The notes beneath the pieces are model-generated. The model saw only the letters and a program-made list of their open reading frames with translations, ran no database searches and was not told where the DNA came from. This document shows, piece after piece, positions 50,577 through 60,243 of a stretch of 64,000 nt of DNA. Each line of letters begins with the position of its first letter. Positions within the stretch are counted from its first letter, which is position 1. Position numbers and translations under genes: made by a program. This DNA is from Antarcticibacterium arcticum. GTDB lineage: Bacteria; Bacteroidota; Bacteroidia; Flavobacteriales; Flavobacteriaceae. The DNA lies in the NCBI RefSeq assembly GCF_007993795.1, contig NZ_CP042476.1, positions 2,914,001 to 2,978,000 on the forward strand, read 5' to 3'.

Positions 50577-52813
50577 ATGAATTTTTTAAGGAGTAGCCTC
50601 TTTCCTTACAGGTACCTCATTCTATTACTTGTTTTATTTTTCTGCTATATTCTATGGCCGGGAGTGGAAAAAGCCCTCAAGGTAGATAACAGTCTCAATA
50701 TCTGGTTTCTCGAAGATGACCCTGCGCTTGTTGAATATAAAAAATATACCGAGCGGTTTGGGAACGATGAAAGTATAGTGCTTCTTATTAAAGAATCTTC
50801 CGGTGTCTTAACTTCCGAATATTTCCAATCTTTTATAAATCTAACAGATTCTCTTGAGGCAATTCCGGAAGTGGAAGGCGTACTGGGGCCGGGGAACATT
50901 CAGGTTCCAACTAATAATTTACTGGGTCCCGGTGGAAGAAGTCTTATAAAAAAGGATTCTGAGGTTAAGGACGTGGTTCAAGACCTGGAGGAACATACGT
51001 ATATACGGGATGAATTCTTCACAGAAGATAAAAAAGCTGCAAGATTTGTGATCGTTTTTAAACCCCTCCCGGATTTTGATCTCCATCGTGACAGGCTCAT
51101 AAAGGAGGTAAGGAATACGGTGGCGGCAGAATTCCCGGAAGGGAACACGTTCTTAGGGGGGTAGGTGTAATCTTTTCCGGCTTGAACAGTTTGTCTCAGG
51201 AGGATTTTACCTTCTTCCTGGGACTTGGGTATCTCCTTATGTTTTTACTGATACTGGTCCTTTTCAGAAGTTTTTACGTCCTGGCATATACCTTTCTTAC
51301 CATAGCCTTTTCCACTTATATCTGTTTAGGTATTTATGGGATGATGGGCCATCAGCTTAATTTAATGACAACATTAATACCTACGGTCCTTATTCTACTG
51401 GGGATTTTGGATATTGTTCATATAGTCAAGGAACACCAGTCTATTGAAAATAACAACCCGCAAGATGTAATAGCAAGTTTAAAAAAGGTTTTTCGTCCCT
51501 GTTTATATACAAGTCTTACCACAATGGCAGGATTTCTTTCCCTACTAAGCAGCCCAATGGCAATCCTTAAAAATTTTGGGATCTATACTGCTTTGGGTAT
51601 ATTTTTATGCTTTGGATTCAGTTTTTTCCTTGGACTCATTTTCCTACCGCATATAAGCCGGAAAGAAAATCTAATTATTCCCAGAGCCTGGCTTCCTTCT
51701 CTTCATGATCATATCCTGAAGAAAAAATTTGCTTATTCCGTCTTAGCGGGGTTACTTATCCTGGTTTCCGCTTTAGGGATATTTAAGCTGAATAATAACA
51801 CATATACTTTGGGTTATTTCCCGCAAGAGCATGAGGTGGTACAGGATCACCTTGAAATAGAAAGTACCTGGGGCCCTTATATGCCTTTTGAACTTATGAT
51901 CACTCCTTCAACGGGATATACTTTACACTCCCCGGAAGTAGTGCAGGCGGGGCTTAATTTTTCAGATTCTATTCTGGGAATTCCGGGAATAGGATCTTCT
52001 TTCGGTTTTCCCCAACTTTATTATGCCGGGTTAAAAAACAGGTATAAAGAAAATGCAGCCCAAATGTTGACCCGAAGATCTGGTTTATCGCAGGTTGACA
52101 AATTTTTGCAAACCGGTTATCCCCAGTTAAGCGGATATTATATTGACCGCGACACCGGCACCGGAAAGATCACAGTCTTTGGAAAGATGAGTTCTGCGGT
52201 GGAGCTTACCGAAAAAAAAGATGCTTTACTTAAAACCGCAAAAGCGACTTTTGAAGATTTGGCAGAAATAACTCCGGCGGGATATTTGCCAATGTATTCT
52301 CAAATTGTGCATTACGCCGCCCAATCTCAGGTTTATAGTCTCCTCCTTGCATTTGTACTGGTATTCCTGCTTGTATATTTGTTCCTTAAAAGTTTTAAAC
52401 TGGCCTTGCTTTCAATTTTTCCAAACCTCTTCCCGGTGTTATTAATTCTGGGAGTGATGGGATGGTTCCATATCGATCTTGATATTGCCACTGCCAGCAT
52501 TAGCGCTATCGTACTTAGTTTTTGCATTGATGACACGCTGCATTTTATGTATCATTACAAAAAGCACCGGGATTTGGGGGAAAGTCCCTCAAGGTCACGA
52601 CTGCTCACCCTGGGCAGGGTTGGCACTGCCATTATACTCACCAGCCTTATCCTCTTGGCGGGATTTTTACTTATGCTTTTCGCCTCCTTAAAAACGGTTT
52701 TCTTATTTGGACTGTTAACGTCAATTGCCATTGTTGGCGCATTGTTTAGCCATTTGATCCTTTTGCCCCTTCTGTTGGAGCGGTTTGAAAACTCAAAAGT
52801 TGCTACAGGATGA
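50577..52813 (+). pseudogene. RND/MMPL-type exporter, frameshifted at a G6 run
   Basis: Two open pieces (50577-51164 and 51182-52813) form one protein of about 745 residues. The first has an N-terminal helix (YRYLILLLVLFFCYILW) and a periplasmic domain ending NTFLGG. The next frame continues VGVIFSGLNSLSQEDFTFFLGLGYLLMFLLILVLF. The break is at GGGGGG (51156-51161), directly before TAG; one extra G would restore the frame. The second piece has helices in the 5+5 pattern with the SSD-like LGILDIVHIVKEH and ISAIVLSFCIDDTLHFMYHYKKH. The family exports lipids or hydrophobic compounds. It may serve the neighbouring biosynthetic operons, but that is inference. Confidence 0.8.
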
Positions 52814-52942
52814 AGTTTTTTAAAAACAAATGTTTCGCGGGATTATAAAGGATCCCACTTTTACTGTTTTAATTTGTGAGGGAAATGTTAAAAGTGTGCC
52901 GACTTTATTATATTGGGGCTGTTGAAAATAAAAACAGGCACT

Positions 52943-54217
52943 ATGAAGACCGGTAAAAATCGATGGCTTATTGCCCTCTCGGCAGTTGGGATACATCTTT
53001 CAATAGGGGCTGCGTATGCATACAGCGTGTACACCTTGCCTTTAGTTGAAACTATGGGCTGGACAGTAGCCGAAGTAACTGTTGCTTTTACTATAATGAT
53101 GGTCCTTGGTGGCGGTTCGGCAGCCTTGTTTGGAAGAATGGTAGAACGAAATGGTCCACGAAAATCGGCGATTTTAGCCGCCGTGTTATTTGGATTAGGT
53201 CAGGCAGGATCTGGTTTTGCGGTTTCCATTGATTCTCTGTGGTTGTTCCTGTTAACCTATGGATTATTAAGTGGATTGGGTTTGGGGATAGGTTATATTT
53301 CACCGGTTTCCACCCTGGTTAAGTGGTTTCCAGATCGTCGTGGACTTGCAACCGGAATGGCTGTACTTGGGTTTGGTTCAGGGGCTTTGATCACCGCCCC
53401 GGTGGCTGCCAGCTTAATGGAATTTGTGGGAATTTCTTCAACTTTTTACATATTGGGAGTTTGTTATTTTGTGGTTATGACATTATCTGCATTATATATT
53501 GCACCGCCGCCAAGAGGATGGGTTCCGGTTATTAATGTAAAACATAAGCCTTCTTTTGGAACCATCACTATTAAAAAAGATCTGGCCCAATTAACGGCTC
53601 ATGAAGCTGTAAAAACAAAGCATTTCTGGATGTTGTGGTCTATCATGCTTATCAATACAAGTGCAGGTATCATGATGATCTCGGTGGCTTCTCCAATGGC
53701 CCAAACGGTAGTAGGTATTTCTACCGCCGCGGCGGCAACTATGGTTGGAATTATGGGTATTTTTAATGGGGCAGGCAGACTTGGCTGGGCGGCAGTATCA
53801 GATTATATTTCCCGTCCGGTTGTATTTATAATTTTCTTTATTATCCAGCTTATAACCTTTTTAACGCTTCCCATCATTACAAGTGCGATCGTGTTCCAAA
53901 TATTAATATTCCTTGTGGTGAGTTGTTATGGGGGCGGATTTTCAAATCTGCCTGCATTTATTGCAGATATGTTCGGCACCAAAGAACTTGGTGCAATTCA
54001 TGGATACCTTTTAACCACCTGGTCTTTAGGCGGTTTAATAGGGCCAACTCTGGTCTCACAAATCTATACAAGAACCGGAAGTTATGTACCTGTATTTTAT
54101 GTGTTTGCAGGCATGGTCGCTATTGCCCTTATCATCTCAATTTTTTTGAAAGCCGATGTGAGAGGAGTTCAAAAACAGCAAAAGCAACGGTCTGAGATTA
54201 TAACTGCTTCCCGGTAG
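52943..54217 (+). CDS. OFA-type MFS transporter (oxalate/formate antiporter family)
   Basis: 424 residues from the ATG at 52943; the frame extends 10 codons further back. 12 membrane helices. The N-terminus RWLIALSAVGIHLSIGAAYAYSVYTLPL and the loop RMVERNGPRKSAI after helix 2, with KWFPDRRGLATGMAVLGFG, are typical of the oxalate/formate antiporter (OFA) subfamily, whose members mostly carry small carboxylates. The substrate cannot be read from the sequence. It is separate from the exporter before it by 129 bases. Confidence 0.9.
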   Translation: MKTGKNRWLIALSAVGIHLSIGAAYAYSVYTLPLVETMGWTVAEVTVAFTIMMVLGGGSAALFGRMVERNGPRKSAILAAVLFGLGQAGSGFAVSIDSLWLFLLTYGLLSGLGLGIGYISPVSTLVKWFPDRRGLATGMAVLGFGSGALITAPVAASLMEFVGISSTFYILGVCYFVVMTLSALYIAPPPRGWVPVINVKHKPSFGTITIKKDLAQLTAHEAVKTKHFWMLWSIMLINTSAGIMMISVASPMAQTVVGISTAAAATMVGIMGIFNGAGRLGWAAVSDYISRPVVFIIFFIIQLITFLTLPIITSAIVFQILIFLVVSCYGGGFSNLPAFIADMFGTKELGAIHGYLLTTWSLGGLIGPTLVSQIYTRTGSYVPVFYVFAGMVAIALIISIFLKADVRGVQKQQKQRSEIITASR

Positions 54218-54350
54218 GCAGTGTTGTTCCCCCCTTATATAAAAAAGCTCTTATAACTCTGGGATAGGAAAAAGTTACGTAAACGGTTGGATTGAAAGAA
54301 AAATCGTCTTTTAATAAGTATTATTTATATAAGTATTATTTATAAATGTG

Positions 54351-54419
54351 ACCCACTCGGGTACTTTTAGCAAAAAATCAAACGAACCCCATCAACTTCA
54401 ATGTTACGGGGTTTTTTGT
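54351..54419 (+). terminator. terminator preceded by a tRNA-end-like fragment
   Basis: AACCCC (54385-54390) pairs with GGGGTT (54408-54413) before a T run. Just ahead, ACCCACTCGGGTAC (about 54352-54365) resembles the 3' end of a tRNA acceptor stem, and an AAGTATTATTTATA direct repeat lies at 54316-54346. The terminator could serve the MFS gene. No full tRNA is present. Confidence 0.5.
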
Positions 54420-54553
54420 TTTTAATGATATAGGCTGCCTTCTCTTTACCCTCCACTCCAGTAATTCCTTTTAACTATAGACATTCTAAAAGGATTGACT
54501 ATTAATTTTTGGTGACTTTCATTGTATCAAATAATACTCTGAAAATTACACAT

Positions 54554-54584
54554 TTGGTAAACTAAAAAAAATTATTTAAATTTG
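54554..54584 (+). promoter_or_regulatory. promoter of the TetR-efflux operon
   Basis: TTG (54554-54556), 20 bases, then TAAATTTG (54577-54584): both elements of the Bacteroidetes promoter at an accepted spacing. The TGGTTAA operator array begins at the very next base. Confidence 0.75.
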
Positions 54585-54626
54585 TTAACCAGTTGGTTAA
54601 TTCATTTGGTTAAACAATATGGTTAA
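54585..54626. promoter_or_regulatory. TetR operator array of TGGTTAA half-sites
   Basis: TTAACCAGTTGGTTAA (54585-54600) is a perfect palindrome. Two more TGGTTAA copies follow at 54607-54613 and 54620-54626, so the three direct half-sites begin at 54594, 54607 and 54620, exactly 13 bases apart. The array covers the likely transcription start and leader. Binding by the TetR protein encoded next would block transcription of the whole operon. Confidence 0.7.
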
Positions 54627-54643
54627 AATTTAAAACAGGAGAA

Positions 54644-55261
54644 ATGAAAGACGAAAAAACACAAACTGAGGATCATATTTTAAATTCTGCTGAAAAAGTG
54701 TTCCAGCGCAAAGGAATGGATGGCGCAAGAATGCAGGAGATCGCTAATGAGGCGGGAATAAATAAGGCCATGCTGCACTACTATTACAGGAGCAAACGCT
54801 TTTTATTTGAAGCTGTTTTTGCCAAAGCCTTTTCACTGATAGCTCCCGAGATAGACCGGGTATTAAGTGATGATAATACCGACCTTTTTCAGAAAATAAA
54901 AAACTTCACCAACAGCTATATAAGTTTCATACAAAAGCATCCTTACCTGCCAAATTTCATTATCCAGGAACTTAATAGGGATGCCGATTTTATTAAAGTA
55001 CTACAAGCAAAGAAGGGCTTTCCCGACTTTTCAAAATTTGAGGCCCAGGTAGAAAAAGAGGTGCAGGAAGGAAAAATAAGACCTATAAAGGCTGAACAGC
55101 TATTTGTTCATCTACTGTCACTTAACATTTTCCCGTTCCTGGCCGCACCATTGTTTAAAGGTTTCCTGAAAATTGACGATAAGGCCTATAAAGACCTTAT
55201 GGAGGAAAGAAAAGAGGAAATATCAAACCTTTTGATCAATTATATAAAAATAAAGGAATGA
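54644..55261 (+). CDS. TetR/AcrR family transcriptional repressor
   Basis: 205 residues. The N-terminal helix-turn-helix domain (about residues 10-56: ILNSAEKVFQRKGMDGARMQEIANEAGINKAMLHYYYRSK) is standard TetR; the C-terminal ligand domain is all-helical. A good Shine-Dalgarno-like AGGAG lies upstream. It is first in the efflux operon and its stop overlaps the tolC-like start (ATGA). The operator array just upstream supports autoregulation together with the pump genes; the ligand is unknown. Confidence 0.93.
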   Translation: MKDEKTQTEDHILNSAEKVFQRKGMDGARMQEIANEAGINKAMLHYYYRSKRFLFEAVFAKAFSLIAPEIDRVLSDDNTDLFQKIKNFTNSYISFIQKHPYLPNFIIQELNRDADFIKVLQAKKGFPDFSKFEAQVEKEVQEGKIRPIKAEQLFVHLLSLNIFPFLAAPLFKGFLKIDDKAYKDLMEERKEEISNLLINYIKIKE

Positions 55262-56532
55262 AAAAGTTAGTTGTATTAACCCTTCTTTTGATTGGCGCAG
55301 TAAGTCCGGCCCAGGAGATCCTTACTCTTCAGGAGTCCTATGAACTCGCAGAGAAAAATTATCCTTTGGGGAGCCAGATACAATTATTGGAAGAAAAGGC
55401 TGCCCGTGAGCAGGAAGTGATCCAGAAAGATTACCTCCCGAAGTTTAATATAAATGCAAAAGCGAGCTATCAATCTGATGTGACAGAAATTCCAATAGAT
55501 CTTGGAGGGCAAAGTATTGAAACTGTTGATAAGGACCAATACCGGGCTACCCTTGATGTTGAACAGTTGATCTTCAATGGAGGCGCCATAAACTCCAGAA
55601 GTAGCCTCAAAGATTTGGAATTACAATCACAGGCCCAGCAAGTGAGGGTTAGTCTTTATCAAATAAAGAAAAGGATCAACAGGTATTATTTTGGAGCCTT
55701 ACAGCTTCGGGAACAGATCTCACTTCTGGAATCAAAGGAAAATGCCCTGGGCGGAAGAGTAAAAGAACTGGAATCCCAGGTTAAATATGGGACAGCCTTA
55801 CCAGCATCTGAGAACGTAATAAAAGCTGAAATATTAAAAATAAAGCAACAAAAGGAGGAGGCAGAATCTCAGCTGCATACTGTCTTAAAGAGCTTATCGG
55901 CATATATAGCCAGGCCTGTAGACATTTCTACAGTCCTGGAATTGCCGGAACAGGAAATTTTGATAGAGGCCCCGGGTGCCAGGCCCGAGATTGAATGGTT
56001 CAACCTACGGGAAGAAGAACTGGATCAAAACAAGGAAATACTTGCTAAAAGCCTGTACCCTAATATTTATGGGTTCGCCCAGGGAGGTTATGGGAAACCG
56101 GGTTATAATTTCCTTGATAATTCATTTCAGGATTTTTATATGGTCGGAGTGAAAATGAACTGGAATGTTTTTGACTGGGGTAAGGTTAAAGAACAGCAAA
56201 AATCCCTGGACATCTCTAAAGATATGATCAACGCAGAAAGGGAAACCTTCAATTTCAATAATAATATTGAACTGGAAGAAGCCCTTATTAGAATAGATCA
56301 GCTTCAAAAAACGCTCCTTCAGGATAATGAGATTATCGCTTTACGGGAGAATATAGCTGAATCTTCAAATTCCCAGCTAAAAAACGGAATTATAACTCCT
56401 TCAGAATATTTAACCGAGTTCAACAATTTATACGAAGCAAAGATAAATCAACAACTTCATAAAGTTGAACTTGAAATGGCGAAAGCAGATTACAGGATTA
56501 TTAAAGGAAATAAAGAAAATAAACTACGATGA
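55258..56532 (+). CDS. TolC-family outer-membrane efflux protein
   Basis: 424 residues with a signal peptide ending VSPAQE. Two OEP repeats of long coiled helices (EQVRISLYQIKKRINRYYFGALQLREQIS-like and IELEEALIRIDQLQKTLLQDNEIIALRENI) frame short beta segments (FNINAKASYQSD, YGFAQGGYGKPGYN). It would form the trimeric outer-membrane channel for the adaptor and ABC genes that follow. It overlaps its neighbours on both sides as ATGA, so translation is coupled. Confidence 0.92.
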   Translation: MKKLVVLTLLLIGAVSPAQEILTLQESYELAEKNYPLGSQIQLLEEKAAREQEVIQKDYLPKFNINAKASYQSDVTEIPIDLGGQSIETVDKDQYRATLDVEQLIFNGGAINSRSSLKDLELQSQAQQVRVSLYQIKKRINRYYFGALQLREQISLLESKENALGGRVKELESQVKYGTALPASENVIKAEILKIKQQKEEAESQLHTVLKSLSAYIARPVDISTVLELPEQEILIEAPGARPEIEWFNLREEELDQNKEILAKSLYPNIYGFAQGGYGKPGYNFLDNSFQDFYMVGVKMNWNVFDWGKVKEQQKSLDISKDMINAERETFNFNNNIELEEALIRIDQLQKTLLQDNEIIALRENIAESSNSQLKNGIITPSEYLTEFNNLYEAKINQQLHKVELEMAKADYRIIKGNKENKLR

Positions 56533-57422
56533 AAAAAGCAATAGTAATAGTGATATGGGTTGTCGGGTTGAGTTTCATCTCTTGTAGTGATGAAAATAAA
56601 GCCGACGGTTATGGAAACTTTGAAGCCACAGAAATTATAATTTCTTCAGAAGCCCAGGGGAAAATAAAATATTTCAATGTGAGGGAAGGAGATGAAATTG
56701 AACCGGGAATTAAGGTTGCCCTTATTGATACCATCCAACTTCATTGGGAAAAACAGCAATTACTGGCTTCCCAAAAAACAGTGTCGTCGAGATCTCAGGG
56801 GGTATTCACACAAATTGACGTTTTAAATGAAAAATTAAAAATAGCTGAAAGGGAAAAAAAGAGAGTAAAGGACCTTTTGGCCGAGAATGCCGCAACACAA
56901 AGACAGATGGACCAGACTGAAGGCGAGGTCAAAGTAATTAGAGAAGAGATTAAAAATGTAAGAACAAAAAACACTCCTATTATAAACGAAACAGAATTGA
57001 TCCAGGCTCAAATTGCAAGGATAAACGATCTCATAGAAAAGAGCATTGTTGAAAACCCCTTAAAAGGAACTGTATTGGCCACGTATGCAGAGACCGGAGA
57101 GATTACAGGTTATGGAAGACCCTTATATAAAATAGCCGATCTGGAAAATATGACCTTGCGGGTTTATATAAGTGAAACCCAACTTTCAGATATTAAACTG
57201 GGCCAGGAAGTACATGTGAAAATTGATTCAAAGAAAGATAACATGAAGTCCTACCCCGGGAGAATTTCCTGGATCTCATCTACGGCAGAATTCACACCCA
57301 AGACCATCCAAACCAGGGAAGAAAGATCCAATCTGGTGTATGCGGTAGACGTAAAAGTTAAGAATGACGGCTCTCTCAAAATAGGAATGCCTGCTGAAAT
57401 GTGGTTGCAAACTGCAGAATAG
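56529..57422 (+). CDS. HlyD-family periplasmic adaptor lipoprotein
   Basis: 297 residues. The signal ends in a lipobox (LSFISCSDE), so it is probably anchored to the inner membrane. A split lipoyl domain (ISSEAQGKIKYFNVREGDEIEPG and VENPLKGTVLATYAETGEITGYGRPLYKIA) brackets a coiled hairpin with AEREKKRVKDLLAENAATQRQMDQTEGEV. A beta-barrel segment LRVYISETQLSDIKLGQEVHVKID follows. It links the ABC transporter to TolC. The layout resembles YbhG-type adaptors of ABC-2 pumps. Confidence 0.92.
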   Translation: MKKAIVIVIWVVGLSFISCSDENKADGYGNFEATEIIISSEAQGKIKYFNVREGDEIEPGIKVALIDTIQLHWEKQQLLASQKTVSSRSQGVFTQIDVLNEKLKIAEREKKRVKDLLAENAATQRQMDQTEGEVKVIREEIKNVRTKNTPIINETELIQAQIARINDLIEKSIVENPLKGTVLATYAETGEITGYGRPLYKIADLENMTLRVYISETQLSDIKLGQEVHVKIDSKKDNMKSYPGRISWISSTAEFTPKTIQTREERSNLVYAVDVKVKNDGSLKIGMPAEMWLQTAE

Positions 57423-57438
57423 GTTAAACCAACAAGCA

Positions 57439-58368
57439 ATGAGTATCACCTTAAATAATATTACAAAATCCTACAAAAAGGTCACAGCGGTAGAGAATAT
57501 CTCTTTTGAGGTAAAACAAGGGGAATTGTTTGGTCTGATTGGTCCCGATGGGGCGGGCAAAACAACCCTTTTCAGGATCCTTACCACCCTTCTGTTTGCA
57601 GATAAAGGAGAGGCGACAGTGGCGGGTTTTGATGTTGTAAAAGATTATAAAGAGATTCGGAAATCTGTAGGCTATATGCCGGGAAGATTCTCCCTGTACC
57701 AGGACCTTACCGTGGAAGAAAATCTGGAGTTTTTTGCAACCATTTTTGGAACCACCATAGAGGAGAATTACGATTTGATCAAAGATATCTATGTGCAGAT
57801 AGAACCCTTCAAAAACAGAAGGGCCGGCAAACTTTCTGGAGGGATGAAACAAAAGCTGGCGCTATCCTGTGCTCTTATTCATAAGCCCAAGGTGTTATTT
57901 CTGGATGAGCCCACTACCGGAGTAGATCCTGTTTCCCGAAAGGAATTTTGGGACATGTTGAAAAGACTTAATGACAAAGGAATTACCACCCTGGTGTCAA
58001 CCCCATATATGGATGAGGCCTCGCTCTGCGACCGGATAGCGCTTATCCAGGGAGGAAAAATACTTAAAATAGATACTCCCTCCAATATTATCTCGCAGCA
58101 CGAAAAGCAAATTTTTAACGTGGGAGCAAAAGAGATGTCTAAACTTATAAGCGATCTGAAGGAATTTCCAGATAATGAAAGTGTATACGCTTTTGGGGAA
58201 TTTGTTCATTATACCCATTCCAATCCCCGCTTTTCCACCAATCATCTGGAGAAATTTTTATTGGAAAGAGGTCATTTGAATGTAAGTATAGAGCCAACTC
58301 CTCCGGGCATTGAAGATGTCTTTATGGATCTGGCCGGAACCAAACAAATAAAAGCTGAAGGAAAATGA
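57439..58368 (+). CDS. ABC transporter ATP-binding protein 1 of the efflux system
   Basis: 309 residues. Walker A GPDGAGKTT, signature LSGGMKQKLAL, Walker B VLFLDEPTTGVDP, and a long C-terminal extension of 80 residues after the nucleotide-binding domain. The switch His appears replaced: the usual TTHYMDEA reads STPYMDEA, that is a Pro where the catalytic His normally is. This ATPase site may therefore be the inactive half of a heteromeric pair. The overlap with the next gene is ATGA. Confidence 0.93.
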   Translation: MSITLNNITKSYKKVTAVENISFEVKQGELFGLIGPDGAGKTTLFRILTTLLFADKGEATVAGFDVVKDYKEIRKSVGYMPGRFSLYQDLTVEENLEFFATIFGTTIEENYDLIKDIYVQIEPFKNRRAGKLSGGMKQKLALSCALIHKPKVLFLDEPTTGVDPVSRKEFWDMLKRLNDKGITTLVSTPYMDEASLCDRIALIQGGKILKIDTPSNIISQHEKQIFNVGAKEMSKLISDLKEFPDNESVYAFGEFVHYTHSNPRFSTNHLEKFLLERGHLNVSIEPTPPGIEDVFMDLAGTKQIKAEGK

Positions 58369-59102
58369 GGACTGAAGAAACTGTAATTGAAGTGGAAAAT
58401 CTCACTAAAAAATTTGGCCAGTTCACGGCGGTAAATGAGATCACCTTCAAGACCTATAAAGGGGAGATCTTTGGTTTCCTGGGTGCGAATGGCGCCGGCA
58501 AAACCACGGCGATGAAAATGCTTATAGGGATCTCAAAACCATCATCGGGAGAGGCTTCGGTGACAGGATTGGATGTCTATACCCAACCCGACAGGATAAA
58601 GAGAAACATTGGTTATATGAGTCAGAAATTCTCTTTGTATGATGATCTTACCATAAAGGAGAATATTACTTTTTTTGGGGGAATATATGGGCTTAACCAG
58701 AAAGCAATTAAAACAAAAATTCAGGAAATCATTGAAGATCTGGGTTTGGAAGAGGTAGCGAATAAACTGGTGGGCGGCCTTCCTTTAGGCTGGAAACAGA
58801 AACTGGCCTTTTCAGTGGCATTATTGCATGATCCCAGGATCGTATTCCTGGATGAACCCACAGGAGGTGTAGATCCTATTACCCGCCGTCAATTCTGGGA
58901 ATTGATCTATAAACAGGCATCCAGGGGCACTACCATCTTTGTTACTACCCATTATATGGATGAAGCGGAATATTGCGACCGGGTTTCCATAATGGTGGAA
59001 GGAAAAATTGAGGCGCTGGATACCCCTAAAAATTTGAAAATGCAGTATGAAGCCAATTCCATGGATGGGGTATTCTTAAAGTTAGCTAGGAATGTGGAAT
59101 AA
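58365..59102 (+). CDS. ABC transporter ATP-binding protein 2 of the efflux system
   Basis: 245 residues. Walker A GANGAGKTTAMKML, Walker B IVFLDEPTGGVDP, and switch segment VTTHYMDEAEYCDRV with the catalytic His intact. The signature is degenerate: instead of LSGG it reads VGGLPLGWKQKLA. Together with the first ATPase, which has a good signature but no switch His, this suggests a heterodimer with one full catalytic site. It overlaps the previous gene by 4 bases. Confidence 0.93.
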   Translation: MRTEETVIEVENLTKKFGQFTAVNEITFKTYKGEIFGFLGANGAGKTTAMKMLIGISKPSSGEASVTGLDVYTQPDRIKRNIGYMSQKFSLYDDLTIKENITFFGGIYGLNQKAIKTKIQEIIEDLGLEEVANKLVGGLPLGWKQKLAFSVALLHDPRIVFLDEPTGGVDPITRRQFWELIYKQASRGTTIFVTTHYMDEAEYCDRVSIMVEGKIEALDTPKNLKMQYEANSMDGVFLKLARNVE

Positions 59103-59136
59103 GATCTGCCGCCTCACAGAATTATAAAAAATCTAT

Positions 59137-60243
59137 ATGAAACGTTTTATTGGATTTGTAAAAAAGGAATTTTATCACATTTTTCGTGATAAGCGATCTA
59201 TGTTCATTCTGTTTGGGATGCCTATAGCCCAGATCCTACTTTTTGGTTTTGCCATAACCAACGAAATCAACAATGTTGAAATTGGCATACTGGATAAGTC
59301 AAAAGACAATGAAACGCTTAAGATAATTAATAAAATAAACGCCTCTCAATATTTCACAATAGGGAATGTGGTGGAAAATGAAAATGAGATAGAATCTGTA
59401 TTCAGAAAAGGGGAAGTCAAAGCCTTCCTTGTTTTTGAAAAAGGCTTTGCCGAAAATTTACATTCGCTCTCCATCGGGAAGATCCAGGTTATAACAGATG
59501 CTACAGAACCAAATACCGCCAATACTATTGTGAATTACATCCAATCTATTATTGGACATTATCAACAGGAGTTGAACGGTACAACCGGTAAAGGGGTACA
59601 GATCAACATTGAGACGCGAATGTTCTATAATCCCGAACTTAAAAGTGTATTCAATTTTCTTCCTGGGGTGATGACGGTAATTCTCATGTTGGTTTCGGCC
59701 ATGATGACCTCCATTTCCATTACCCGTGAAAAGGAATTGGGAACTATGGAAATTTTACTGGTATCTCCTTTAAAACCGTTTCAGGTCGTGTTGGGCAAAG
59801 TGTTCCCTTACATTTTCCTGTCTATTATAAACGCTTTGGTCATACTCATCCTGGGAATTACGGTTTTTGGAATGCCCATAGAAGGGAGTTTGGTCCTCCT
59901 GGCTTTTGAAACCGTGCTGTTCATAATCACCGCGCTCTCTTTGGGAATTCTAATCTCCACCATCGCTGAAACCCAGCAAGCAGCCATGATGATATCCCTT
60001 ATGGGTCTTATGTTACCCGTGATCCTCTTGTCTGAATTCATCTTTCCCATATCCAGCATGCCTGAAATCCTTCAATATATTAGCCACATTATTCCGGCAA
60101 AATGGTTTATAATAATTCTGAAGGGGATAATGCTAAAAGGGGTGGGGCTTATGTATTTGTGGAAGGAAACTCTCATCCTTATCATTATGGCTGTTTTTCT
60201 GATTGGCCTGAGCATTAAAAAATATAAAATAAGACTGGAATAA
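59137..60243 (+). CDS. ABC-2 type permease 1
   Basis: 368 residues. N-terminal helix (MFILFGMPIAQILLFGFAIT) and a large periplasmic domain, then five helices from about residue 170 with FLPGVMTVILMLVSAMMTSISITREKELGTMEILLVSP, the ABC-2 core motif. It matches YbhS/YhhJ-type exporter subunits for drugs. Its stop and the next start share a base (TAATG). Confidence 0.92.
   Translation: MKRFIGFVKKEFYHIFRDKRSMFILFGMPIAQILLFGFAITNEINNVEIGILDKSKDNETLKIINKINASQYFTIGNVVENENEIESVFRKGEVKAFLVFEKGFAENLHSLSIGKIQVITDATEPNTANTIVNYIQSIIGHYQQELNGTTGKGVQINIETRMFYNPELKSVFNFLPGVMTVILMLVSAMMTSISITREKELGTMEILLVSPLKPFQVVLGKVFPYIFLSIINALVILILGITVFGMPIEGSLVLLAFETVLFIITALSLGILISTIAETQQAAMMISLMGLMLPVILLSEFIFPISSMPEILQYISHIIPAKWFIIILKGIMLKGVGLMYLWKETLILIIMAVFLIGLSIKKYKIRLE

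Noticed and set aside
54340..54366. A tRNA gene near the CCCACTCGGGTAC fragment
   Set aside because: Only a 3'-end-like stem fragment is visible; no anticodon arm or 5' half can be found upstream.
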